Positions 12,543 to 23,618 of a stretch of 64,000 nucleotides of DNA are shown here, one piece after another. A program made the position numbers and the translations under genes. How positions within the stretch are numbered: position 1 is the stretch's first letter; each line of letters opens with the position of its first letter. The notes beneath the pieces were generated by a model. That model had not been told where the DNA came from. It made no database searches and saw nothing but the letters and a program-made list of their open reading frames with translations. Where the stretch lies: the NCBI GenBank assembly GCA_015680685.1, contig MNCI01014373.1, positions 422,928 to 486,927 on the forward strand, read 5' to 3'. The DNA comes from Gnetum montanum (Eukaryota; Streptophyta; Gnetopsida; Gnetales; Gnetaceae).

Positions 12543-13872
12543 TGATGAGTGGCGAGGTACCCCTACACTCAACCATACGAATACGAGCATTTTCACATGC
12601 GATCCAGTCGAACTCCGCAGACGGACTAGTTGTGGCACCTAGATCGTTAACCTTAGGTCGCAGTTCACTGTCTTCCCACCTGGACTAGTATTAGCTTTGT
12701 CACATATGATTTAGTCCAGAGTGAGGTGTATGATGTGTTCCTAATTCTAACACTACTCTTGAAGGTAGTGGAAAATAATATTAACTACGATTAGCTAGGA
12801 GGGAAAGGGTAAGAGAATCTAATCTAGCCTAAGTGTGATAAGCAGCCATTTCTTGATTATCTATACACATCTTGGACTTCGTGCATGACTACCACTAGGA
12901 TTACCAAGCGTAGATCCTAGGTATGCCACTGGGTTACCAAGTAGTCACACTTAAATGCTCGTCATTAACTAAGAAAATAGTAAATAATAATTAAATAAAT
13001 AAATAAAAAATGTCTGCAGACTAAGTGCCTATACGCCCCATGGAACACGTAGGGTTAATCATTCATTTTCTTCCCAAACTTGTAGTTGTCACGGTGCATG
13101 GTTAAGTAAGTCTGAGGTATATGATTTTTATGGTCTTTTATGTTTTATCTCCTATGCTATTGAGGTGAATGGTTGAGAAACTAATTACTAATTCTAACTA
13201 ATGAACTAATTCTAAATTACCTAGTGTCAGCATTCGTTCCCACTTACCGTACACACCCTAAACCGATGCAAGTGTGGCTACCAAACGCTAATCATTGCTG
13301 GGATCACCATGCGTAACGCACATGCTTGAAGTGGTTGTATTGAGGCACTTAATTAGGAGGAAAGGGTTGAGCGAATCTAATCTAGCCTAAGTGCAATGAG
13401 CATCCGTTCCTTGATTATCCGTACACATCCTTAAATGCTCGTAATCAAGTCATACTCATTCCGCATTACTAGGAGATAAGGGAGAGAGAGAAAGTAATAA
13501 ATAATATTAAATAAAATCCTATTCCATGCACTGCAATTTTTATCCAGGAAGTTCATCTTTATTTTTGTACACAACTTGTGTTCAAGTACAATGTTTCTCG
13601 AATAAAGATCCATTCACTTTAGGACTCCTACTGCGGGCACATGGAAAATATTCTATCTCTGGAGTGATCAATCTACCAGAATTTCCCTACTGTTTAGCCT
13701 AGGATGAGGAAACAAGGGAGAGCCGCCTCTTATTTATAAATATGATGGTGCACCGCGATATCATGTATGTGACATCGCAAGGGACAACATGATATCGCGT
13801 ACATAATATCGCATGGGATGCGATATCACGATGGCCACGATATCGCAGCCCATGTGATATTGCATCTCATCA
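12543..13872 (-). repeat. LTR-d, oversized mosaic LTR (middle of array)
   Basis: At 1330 bp this is about 400 bp longer than its relatives. 12543 to about 13012 matches the R-U5 side of LTR-c, and about 13013-13872 matches LTR-e minus its terminal 65 bp. The U3 carries GATATC-type words at 13757, 13771, 13791, 13805, 13822, 13839 and 13856 (14, 20, 14, 17, 17, 17). A polypurine tract (TACCCCCATGAC on +) abuts at 13873. Confidence 0.85.
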
Positions 13873-15926
13873 TACCCCCATGACTAAATGAAAACTTGTC
13901 CTTGAGTTCCTTACAAAATATTGGAAAGGTATGGGATTATTGAGGTGAATGGAACTAATGGGATAACATATGAACGGATCATCATTACAAGACTTGACAA
14001 AACTGGTGTTCATGACAATAAGGGTGAACACCTTATTACATTGACATCAACCCTTAGTTGGTAGTTGAGAGAGAAGAGAGAAAGAAGTGTTGCTGCTGCC
14101 AACACCAAGATTGTGTCTTTCGTTGTCCATCCATAAGCGCGCCATCGATCTTGCTCCTTGCATAGCTACTCCCAGCACTACTCCATTCCAAGTGTTTTCT
14201 CCAAATCCAATCCGTTGTTGTATGATCGCCATATGCACACACAACACAATCATATATTAGCAAGGGTAAATGAATCATCATGTAATTAATACCTTGCTTC
14301 GGTGTACGTCCATTGGCTAGGTTGTGGTATGGCTAATTGTGGATCTGGGGATGTATTAATGATGACTACCAAAGGTGCAGGGGTTAGGAAAAAATTGAAA
14401 AAATTGGGGCTAGGAGAAAATCGAAAAAATCGGGCCCCATACCCCCATGACTAATCGCAAACCTTCAGTAGCATTAGAATGGAGAAAGAAAAGGAGTAAG
14501 AAAGATAGATAAAAAGAGACAACTATGGCATCGATGAAATGGATGTTAAGATGGAAATGGACAAAATAAAATTAATTACAAAAATGTTAGGGAAAAGAAT
14601 TTAACTAGTGCACCAAAGAGAAATGTCAGTGGGTCCTCCCCAAAGCAGGCTCATGCTCTTAATGCCCTGACAAACCCACATTCAAAGAGTCCATAGGCTC
14701 TAGGAATGCCATTTGGAACAAGAGTTAAAGTCTTAACTACAAGAATTTACCAAAAAGAAAACAATGCATCAACCAAAATATATACACTAATGATACAACC
14801 GGAAATGAGGTGAAGAATGCAGAGAAGGATGGAGAGAATGGAATGGAATGGAATCCCAAGAACAAGGTGGTGTACAGCCCCTTGTGTAGTTTATGATTAA
14901 AGTGACTTGGAAAATCTCATTCCAACTCCAGCCTCAAACAAACCACTTCCAGTGACTTCACATTAATGCATGTGGCCAAACCATCCTCTTGAAGTAACAA
15001 GAATGCCCTCACCCAAGAGTCACCACCATTCCGACGAAACAAGGAGAGAATGGGAGGCGAGAAGGGCCTTAGTTAGAGGAAACATTTTTAGTTCCATAAC
15101 CAGTTCTTGTAGCCCAAGAGATTATTTCGTCTAAGGGGTGTGCTTTGAATTCTCATTTTTCTCTTTCTTTTTTTTTTCCTTTTTTTTATGTGTTTTGTGT
15201 TTTTATGCGTGAGAACCACACCATGCAAAGACTTTATTATTTTTATTGTCTCAACTTCCAATAATTGGGTAACATTGGAACGGTGAGAAAACCCAAGAAG
15301 AAAACATCCAAGCACCCAAGAGAATGGCCAACACCAAAGCATCAAGTTCCCTTGAAATCACACCCTTTTCAAACCTTGAGTCCTTCCTTAGTTTGAGAAG
15401 TTCCCAATCACTAATTCGTTAAAGTTCTTATTATGAAGGAGACTATACATTTCCAAGCCAAGAGAGACCATAGAAACTGGTGGATGGATGGATGAAGTGA
15501 ACTCATTGCCTGCCATATCAAAAGAAACATACCTTAGTATCAACATTATGACTTAAAGGTAAAAATCAAACATTAGCAATCAACTGAAAATAGTTCATAC
15601 CATCACAAAGAACACTGATCGGGTGACAAACTTACAAGGTGGATCACACACACACACACACAAAATGGAAAAGTATAACGATGTTGAAAAACAAAAACAA
15701 GAAAAGTTAAAGAAAGTTGTAAAACAAAAACAAGAAAAGTTGAAGAAAGTTGTAAAGAAAAAACAACAAAAGTTAAAGAAATTGTAAAACAAAAATGTGT
15801 AAGATAAAAATGTGTAAAAAAATATGTAAGATAAAAACTTGTAAAAATAAAAACGTTGTAAACAAAATGCGTAAAACAAAAACGTGTAAAACAAAAGCTT
15901 AAAAAGAACTGAGGGCCCCCATATGA
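13873..15926 (-). mobile_element. 3' untranslated region of type I (array right unit)
   Basis: This is non-coding sequence between the protease end and the polypurine tract at 13873. It includes a second CATGGGGG motif near 14443, an imperfect 28 bp duplication near 14380-14435, the CAAGC 'empty site' at 15454-15458, and a 33 bp tandem repeat at 15683-15781. Short open stretches (14047-14281, 15088-15345, 15595-16017) are low complexity and are not called. Confidence 0.65.
15683..15781 (-). repeat. 33 bp tandem repeat, three units
   Basis: Units start at 15683, 15716 and 15749, each of the form GTTGtAAAACAAAAACAAGA followed by AAAGTTAAAGAAA with few changes. The outer element has one unit at the same place (about 20573), so the array expanded in this copy. 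Confidence 0.85.
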
Positions 15927-17212
15927 TTAGCATAGGTGGCCATCTCCCCCATGACTGAATTGAAAGGGAGAGATTTGAAATAATGAACATATATTTGAAT
16001 TTCGTAGAAGTTCCCAACTCCTCCCAATTGATGATCTTAGGTTGAGGGGTGGGAGTTGGTGACGCTCATATTCCAACATGTCTATGCCTTCATTATTAGC
16101 ATGGTTTGTCTCCTTAGTTTGTTTCATGCATATTTTTTTACTCTTTCGAGTAGCTGTCAACCACAGGGTATCTACTACTTGTTGTGTGGTTGCTACATAC
16201 AGACATCTTTGTTTCAAAGTTTCAAGGGCACACCTATTACATGGAGGCATTTCCTCCATGTCATCACCTGATGAATCACTGTATGTGATGCATGGAACTT
16301 TCCTCTTCTCGACTTTCCATAAATGTTTATCTTAGATATCTCCAAGGAAAGATCGCAGATCCTAAGGCATGCATCTACTGTACTCAGCCATGCCCTTCCC
16401 ATTATAATTGGGAAGTCCCCGTTGTTGCTATTAACTTCTATCACCAGGAAGTCAGCTGGGTAGGACCAACCACACATAGTGGTAATAATGTCCTCCACTA
16501 ATCCCAAGGGAATGGTGATGGACTGGTTTTCCAGCTCTAGTTGGATGTTGCTCTTCTTAAGTTGGGGCAGGTTCTAGGCTTGATACATCTCTCATGATAT
16601 GAAATTGATTCCAGGACCTGAGTCAATAAGAGCCTTATGTGGTTCGTTCCCAATGATTTGTAAATAGATTAAGAGGTTTCCAAGATCAGTTAGTTTCCTG
16701 GGAAGGTGGCCTACCTTGATCCAGTCGGTTACGGTATGCGTTAACATAATCGTATGCGTACAGCTTTGTTGGATAGAAGGGTGCTTCGAAGTGTTAGATG
16801 GTGGAGGAGTGTACCTAGACTCAACTGCTTGTTGTTGCGAGAGCTTGTCTGGGCTTTTGGTTCTGAAGAAAGGTCTTCTCTTTTTACATTTTTCAGAACC
16901 AGCAGTAGGTTGAATGTTCATGGCTCTCGTAGCATTACGTTGTTGTGGTTGAGTAGGGAGTTCCCCTTGCATTGTTGGAGCAGGAGGTGTTGTGGTAACT
17001 ACCGATGAAAGAGGTGCGGATGGAGTTGGAGGATGGTAAGTATGTTGGGTGCCTCTCGGAGGAGAAGGAGTCCTCCTAAAGTACTCCCAAACTTGGTAGT
17101 GACGTTGGGGAGTTGTGTGACTCATAGAGTCACTTGGAGAAATCGGCTGCTGCACATAATAACCATATGGATCGGGCTGTTGGTAAGGGTACTGTTGTGT
17201 TGGTGGTGGCAT
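15927..17212 (-). pseudogene. pro: Gag tail and retropepsin of type I (array right unit)
   Basis: A proline/tyrosine-rich gag tail (PTQQYPYQQPDPYGYYVQQP) leads into an aspartic protease. The catalytic triad is seen in ALIDSGPGINFIS (about 16600-16635). It is followed after a stop by LVEDIITTMCGWSYPADF and FPIIMGRAWLSTVDA, the flap and ILGRPFL-like motifs of Athila-type retropepsins. The frame fades into ISPFQFSHGGDGHLC and a stop at 15927. Several stops and frameshifts make it inactive. No reverse transcriptase follows, so this element type would have used a partner's polymerase. Confidence 0.8.
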
Positions 17213-19264
17213 CCCCCATGACTGTGGGTATTGCCACTATTGATGCTATCCGATGGGTTGTGGTGGAGTTCCACCTGGATAGTACATTAGTGGTTGGTGG
17301 AACTGCCTTGGGTTACCTTCAGGATAAGGTAACCTTCAGGGTGTTTGCTGTTGGTTAAGTTTTGGATTAAGCACATACACCCCAAACTCTTGTAGATGTG
17401 AGATAATTGGACAACATCCCTTAGGATGGTCATATTGGTAGATCTCACATCCATATTCATTGTCTATGTCTAAATCCATAACCTCATCGGAGATAGTAAT
17501 TTTCCCCTTACCCTTGTTATGTGCAGGGCCTGCATTTCTTCGCTTTTTCTTATCTTTATCACTACTTCATTCCTCCTTAGACTCTCCTACAATTTTCAAG
17601 ACAGTTTCAAGTCTGGATTCTAAGGAATCCCACAATTGATCCATCTTAGCCAATACTTCTATTGTTAATTTTTGAATCGGTAAGGCTTTTCTATTCACCA
17701 ACTCTTTGAGTGGTGACTCATCCTCTTCATCGCAAAATTTCACTCCCTACTTCCGAAGGGAGGGATCACGGTTGTATTCTTCCACACTCTCTCTTTTTTG
17801 TAGTTCACCTTCTTCTTTTGCTACTTGTTCCAACAAGCGATGAACATCATGGACTCTAAGTTTTGATAGTCTCCCTTGGGCATAAGTCCCAAGGATTCTT
17901 CTAGTCTCATGCCTTATCCCATCTATGATGTGGTGGAGCTGATGCCGTTGAGCATATCCATGGCCCAGGAAACGATGTAACAATGTGTAGTAGCGGGCCA
18001 TGGTAGCATCCAAGGGTTCGTGATTGTCTTGCTTCCATCCTTGGATCTACTTATGCAAATTAGACACTCTGGAGTACGTCTAATACTTATCGTTAAAGAG
18101 TTCTAACATCGTACTCCACCTCCTGATGGTTTCCGATTCTAAGAATCGGTACCAACTCTCTGCTTCCTTGGTGAGTGTCCTGGGAAATAACTTAAGTTTT
18201 TGCCACTCGTTCTCAATATTTTGCAAGGCACAGGCATCATGGAATGCTTGTAAATGATGCTACGGATCAGCGTTTTATCCCCCTTCAAAGCATGGGATAT
18301 TGTTCATATCTAAGCGTTTGATCCGACTATCTTTTAAATGCCTTGTTGGTATCCTAACTGCCTCTATTATATCGAGCATACTTCGGGTTGCAAGTAGGGG
18401 CTCATCATGATCATCTCTTTCATGATGCCTGTGATGTCTTCGTTGTTCCCTACTTTCCCTTCGTTCATGCCCTTGTCCTCTCTTTTGACTCTCTCATCTA
18501 GGTCTTTCATTTCTCTTACTTTTATCCTCTCCGTTATGCTCATCATGATTATGCCCAGAGGTGAAAGGAGAGGATGTGTGATGAGATGAAGGAGAAGAAG
18601 AAGGAGAACCATCACCATGACGATGTTTCCTGCCTTCTCTTCGACTACTTCGGCCCTGATCGTGGTGATGATCTAAGTGCCCGTCCTTATTATAAGTTGT
18701 TGTTCCCTCTATGAACAGTTGGTGTTCACGGGGATCAGAACCAAGGCTGTGTATCGTTGATCATAGGTTCTGATACCCAACCTCCTCACCATTGTTAGTA
18801 GGGGGAACATCATTTGTTAGAGAACCCGTTATAATGGGTTCCTCATCTCCTATTTTGCTAAGGATGTGCTAGCCTTTGCTCTTCAACATTGTATGTTGGC
18901 TCTCCTGCCTTGAGTCCCTCATACGTTTTAAAGTTGTGGGATGGTAATCCCTCATGTCAAAATCACCCATAACGTATTCAGCATAAAATTCCGTCATGCT
19001 GATCTGTGCCAAAGCACGAAGAACCATGTTAGGAACTGCCTGATTTGGGGGTAACACTATGTTACCATGCAGATCTCTCCAGTGAATCTATTCATCTTGA
19101 TGGAAGATAAAAGTAAAATTAGGAATATACTCATCAGGATGAGTATATTCCACCCTATATTGTTGAGGAACTTGCGGATTTAGGTTATGTGTTTTTGATT
19201 GCTGACTGTTTCGTGTATGGTCCTTAGGTGGTGAGTTGCTCTTATGAGAAGAAGAAGAAGACAT
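17213..19264 (-). pseudogene. gag: gag of type I (array right unit)
   Basis: The ATG at 19264 opens with MSSSSSHKSNSPPKD, 144 bp after LTR-e. A conserved N-terminal block follows (RVEYTHPDEYIPNFTFIFHQ, LHGNIVLPPNQAV), then an arginine/histidine-rich low-complexity stretch. The capsid core is RYYTLLHRFLGHGYAQRHQL and HIIDGIRHETRRILGTYAQG near 17.9 kb. A degraded zinc knuckle near 17.45 kb reads CEIYQYDHPKGCC, so its second cysteine is lost. Stops interrupt it at many points. Confidence 0.82.
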
Positions 19265-19390
19265 AGTGTCTTCTAGGTGTGCTAATTTTACCGTTATATA
19301 ATTTTTCTTATTTGATTAACCTGAAGGTTTTTTAGGCTCCCAACGATGTGAGTGATATCCTATGCTCTATTCAGCACACAAACACTTAGT

Positions 19391-19407
19391 CCCCAGCAAT
19401 GGTGCCA
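19391..19407 (-). promoter_or_regulatory. Primer binding site, tRNA-Asp type
   Basis: On the minus strand TGGCACCATTGCTGGGG starts one base after LTR-e. It is the tRNA-Asp 3' end complement with a few transition changes. Confidence 0.8.
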
Positions 19408-19408
19408 A

Positions 19409-20348
19409 TGATGAGTGGCAAGGTACCCCTACACTCAACCATACGAAACGAGCGTAGCATGCACGATTTGGTCGAACTCCACAGACTAAGTGCCTACACA
19501 CCCCATGAAACACTTAGGGTTAATCATTCATAGTCTTCCCAGACTTACTTGTAGTTGTCATGGTGTATGGTTAAGTAAGTCTGAGGTATATGATTTTTAT
19601 GGTCTTTTATGTTTTATCTCCTATGCTATTGAGGTGAAGGGTTGAGAAACTAATTACTAATTCTAACTAATGAACTAAGTCTAAATTACCTAGCATCAGC
19701 ATCTGTTCCCACTTACCGTACACACCTTGAACCGATGCAACTGTGGCTACCAAATGCTAATCGTTGCTGGGATCACCACGCGTAACACATGTGCTCAAAG
19801 TTATCGTACTAAGTCACTTAACTAGGAGGAAAGGGTTGAGAGAATCTAATCTAGCCTAAGTGCAATGAGCATCCGTTCCTTGATTATCTGTACACATCCT
19901 TAAATGCTTGTAATCAAGTCGTACTCATTCCATGGAGATAAGGGTGAGAGAGACAATAATAAATAACATTAAATAAAATCCTATTCCATGCACTGCAAGG
20001 TTTATCTAGGAATTTCATCTTTATTGCCATACATAACTTGTGTTCAGGTACAATGTTGCTCAAATAAAGATCCGTTCACTTTAGGACTCCTACTATGGGC
20101 ACATGAAAAATATTCTATCTCTGGAGTAATCAATCTGCCAAAGTTTTCCTATTGTTTAGCCTAGGATGAGGAAATAAGGAAGAGCCACCTCTTATTTATA
20201 GATATGATGGCGCACCACGATATCGTGTACGTGACATCACAGGGGACGACACGATATCGCGTACGCAATATCGCATGCGATACGATATCACGACGGCCAT
20301 GATATCACTTACGCAATATCGTGCCCCATGCGATATCGCGTCTCATCA
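19409..20348 (-). repeat. LTR-e (family 1), outer right LTR of the array
   Basis: It runs from a minus-strand TGATGAGACGCGATATCGC start to a CCACTCATCA end. Words of GATATC type start at 20219, 20233, 20253, 20267, 20284, 20301, 20315 and 20332 (14, 20, 14, 17, 17, 14, 17). A TATA box follows at 20194-20200. The CAAGC target duplication lies at 20349-20353. Its R region contains a short LTR-c-like insertion (AGAATCTAATCTAGCC...), so it is also a mosaic. Confidence 0.88.
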
Positions 20349-20353
20349 CAAGC

Positions 20354-21990
20354 CAAGAAAGACCATAGAAATTTATGGATGTATGGATGAAGTGGACTCA
20401 TTGCTTACTATATCAAAAGAACCATACCTTAGTATCAACATCATAACTCAAAGGTAAAAACCAAACATTAACAATCAATGGGATATAGTTCATACCATCT
20501 TTAGAGCACTTATTACATGATGAATCAAACAAATAGTCAAACACACAAAGAAATGAAAAAGTATAAATGATGTTGTAAAAGAAAAATAAGAAAAGTTAAA
20601 GAAATTTGTAAAACAAAAATTTAAAAATAACTGCGGGCCTCAAATGATCAGCATAGGTGGCCATCTCCCCCATGATTGAATTGGAAGGGAGAGATCTGAA
20701 ATAGTGAGCAAGATCATCCTCTCTCAAATGTGCTATGTGCATAGATCATTCTAGGTTCATGATAAGGATTGGTCGGTTGCACACAGACTAGTATTCTCCT
20801 ATCGGAGTACTTATTTGGATTTTCTAAGAGTTTCTAACTTCCCTCGATTGGTGGTTTCAAATTAAGGGTTGGAAGTTGGTGACACTCTTGCTCCAGTGCA
20901 TCTATGCCTTCTTCGTGGGTGTAAGTTGATCCCCCAGCTAGTTCCATGCATATTGGTGGGTTGCTCTCTTGATTAGCTATCAACCACTGGGTGTTCTCTT
21001 ATTTTTTGGTTTCTACATACAGGCACTATTATATGTTAACTTTCGGGGCACACCAGTTGCATGCAGGAGATGTTGAATGCTCATGTACGCTATGACCCTC
21101 TGTATCATTGTATGTGATGCATGGAACCTTCTTCTTCTCAATCTTTCCATAAGTGTTTTCCCTTAATATTTTCAAGGAAAGATCACGGATTCCTAGGCAT
21201 ATGTTTATGGTACTTAGACATGCCCTTCCCATTATTATTGGGAAGTCCCCCTTGTCATTGTTTACTTGGATCACTAGAAAATCAGCTAGGTATGACCAAC
21301 CACACACAGTGGTAACGATGTCCTCGACTAGTCCCAAGGGAATAGTGATGGATTGGTCAGCTAGCTCTAAGTGAATATTGCTCTTCTTTAGCAGATGCAG
21401 GTTCCAGGCTTTATACATTTCTTACGATTTCAAGTTGACTCCAGAACCTAGGTCTAGAAGATCTTTACAAGGTTCATTAATAGCGACTTGGAGATAGATT
21501 AAGGGACTTCCAGGATCAACGAATTTCCTAGGAAGGTGGCCTTCCTTGATCCAATTAATGATGGTATGTGTTAACATAACCATGTGCATTGAGCTCTATT
21601 GTTGGTTTGAAGGGAGCTCCAAAGCCTTAATTGATGGAGGAGCATTTTGAGGCTCAACCGCTTGTGATTGTGAGAGTTTGTTTAGACTTTTGGTTCTAAA
21701 GAAAGGTCTTCTCTTTGTATGTTTTTTAGAACCAGTAGCAGGTTGAAGGTTCATAGCTCTCATAGCATTGCATTGTTGCAGTTAAGTAGGGAGTTCTCCT
21801 TGCATCGCTAGAGCGGGTGGTAGTGGAACTATCGGTGTAAGAGTTGTGGGTGGATTCGAAGGATGGTATGTATGTGGTATGTCTCTCCCAGAAGAAGGAG
21901 TCCTGTAATACTCCTAAGCTTGGTTGTGATGTGGTGGTGTCACACAACCAACAAAGTCATGTGGAGAGATTGGTTGTTGCACGTAGTAGC
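20354..21990 (-). pseudogene. pro: Retropepsin region of the outer type I element
   Basis: The outer element resumes here after the array. The protease reads SNIHLELADQSITIPLGLV, then VEDIVTTVCGWSYLADFLVI and FPIIMGRACLSTINICLG (21029-21418). It ends in the same ISPFQF.HGGDGHL string near 20.67 kb as the nested copy. The catalytic Asp region near 21.43-21.45 kb is broken. The upstream tail is proline/tyrosine-rich (DPYGYYVQQPISP). Confidence 0.78.
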
Positions 21991-23613
21991 CATATGGATC
22001 TGGTTTCCAGTAATGGTATTGTTGTCTTGGTGGTGGCATCCCCCATGATCGTGGGTATTGCCACTGCTGGTGTTGCTCCATAGGTTGTGGTGGAGTTCCA
22101 CTTGAATAATATGTTAACAGTTGGTGGAACTGCCTTGGGTTACCTTGGGGATAAGGTAACCGACGGGGTGCTTTCCATTTATTAAGTCGTGGGTTAAGTG
22201 CATACACCCCAGACTCTTGCAGATGTGACATTATTGGGCAACATCCCTTAGGATGGTCATATTGGCATATTTCACATCCATTGTCATTGTCTGTATCTGA
22301 ATCCACAACCTCTTTAGTGATAGCTAATTTGCCCTTAACTTTGTTATGTGCATGGTCCAAATCCCTTTTCTTTTTCTTATCATGGTCACTACTTTACACA
22401 GAATCCTCTACAATTTTTAAAACAGTTTCAAATCTACTATCTAAGGAGTTCCACATTTGATCTACCTTAGCCAACACTTCTGTTGTTAATTTCTAAAGTG
22501 GTAAGGTTTTCCTACTCACCAACTCTTCGAGTGGTGACTCATCTTCCTCTTCACAGAATCTCACTCCCCTCTTTCAGAGGGAAGGATCATGGTTATACTC
22601 TTCCATGCTCTCTCTCTTATGTAGCTCTCGTTATTTCTTAGCTACTTACTCCAACAATATATGAACCTCATGGGACCTAAGTTTAGATAATCTCCCTTGG
22701 GCATATGTTTCAAGGGTTCTCCTAGTTTCATGTCTTAGCCCATCTATGAGATGGTGTAGTTGATCCCGTTGTGCATAACCATGGCCCAGGCAACGATGTA
22801 ATAATGCATAATATCGGCCCATGGAAGCATCCAAGGGTTCATGAGTTCCCTACTTCCATCCTTGGATTCTTTTTCATAAGTTGGACACTTGGGAGTATGT
22901 TTGATATTTATCATTAAACAGTTCTAGCATCGTACTCCATCTCCTAATGGTTTCCAGTTCTAAGGACTGGTACCAGCTTTCTACTTCTTTTGTGAGTGTC
23001 CTTGGGAACAACTTTAATTTTTTCCACTCATTCTCAATATTCTGCAAGGCACAAGCATCATGAAATCCCTATAAGTGGTTCTATGGATTAGCGTTGTATG
23101 CCCCCTCAAATCATCGGATATTATTCATGTCTAGTCTCTTGATCCGGCTATCTTTTTTATGCCTTGTAGGTATTCTAACGGCTTCCGTGATGTCTAACAT
23201 GCTTTGGGTTGCAAGTAGGGGTTTGTCATGGTCATTTCTCTCATGGCATCTATGATGCCTACATTGTTCCCTAATTTCCCTTCTTCCATCTCATGATTCT
23301 CTAGAATTCCCTCGTCCTCGCTCTTGACTCTCTCGTCAAGGTTTCTCATTTTGCTTATCCTTGTCCTCACGATGAGGTTCCTTATGATTGCATCCTGATG
23401 TTGAAGAAGAGGGAGAATGTTGTGATGAAGGGGAAGAGGAAGGAGAATCATTTCCATGACAATGTTTCCTACCTTTCCTTCAGTGATCTCGACCCCGATC
23501 ATGATGACGATTAGAATGCTTGCCCTTATCTTGTGTTTGTGTTCCCTCATTGTACACTTTGTGTTCATGGGGGTTAGAACTAGGGTTTTGTATCATGGAG
23601 CGAAGGTTCTAAT
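21991..23613 (-). pseudogene. gag: gag of the outer type I element, 5'-truncated
   Basis: The zinc knuckle CEICQYDHPKGCC (about 22.25 kb) is intact and the capsid core RYYALLHRCLGHGYAQRDQL (22.6-22.8 kb) is clear. Upstream comes the arginine/histidine-rich segment (23.2-23.57 kb). Homology to the nested type I gag stops at about 23613, so the gag N-terminus, primer site and 5' LTR are absent. Confidence 0.8.
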
Positions 23614-23618
23614 ACACC
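23612..23618. other. Junction of two oppositely oriented elements
   Basis: To the left is minus-strand type I gag (ending GGTTCTAATAC). To the right is plus-strand type II gag, starting within ACCACCCTTAG. At most about 3 bases of microhomology (ACC) can be assigned to either side. Confidence 0.8.

Larger units (their letters stand above)
7008..20348 (-). mobile_element. Three-LTR tandem array (LTR-II-LTR-I-LTR)
   Basis: Three minus-oriented family 1 LTRs (7008-7876, 12543-13872, 19409-20348) enclose two different internal regions. The left unit is type II (gag, spacer, ORF X) and the right unit is type I (gag-protease). The middle LTR has a polypurine tract on one side and a degraded primer site on the other, so it serves both units. 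Only the outer ends carry the CAAGC duplication, so the array behaves as one insertion in the outer type I element. No reverse transcriptase or integrase is present, so it depended on another element in trans. Confidence 0.85.
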
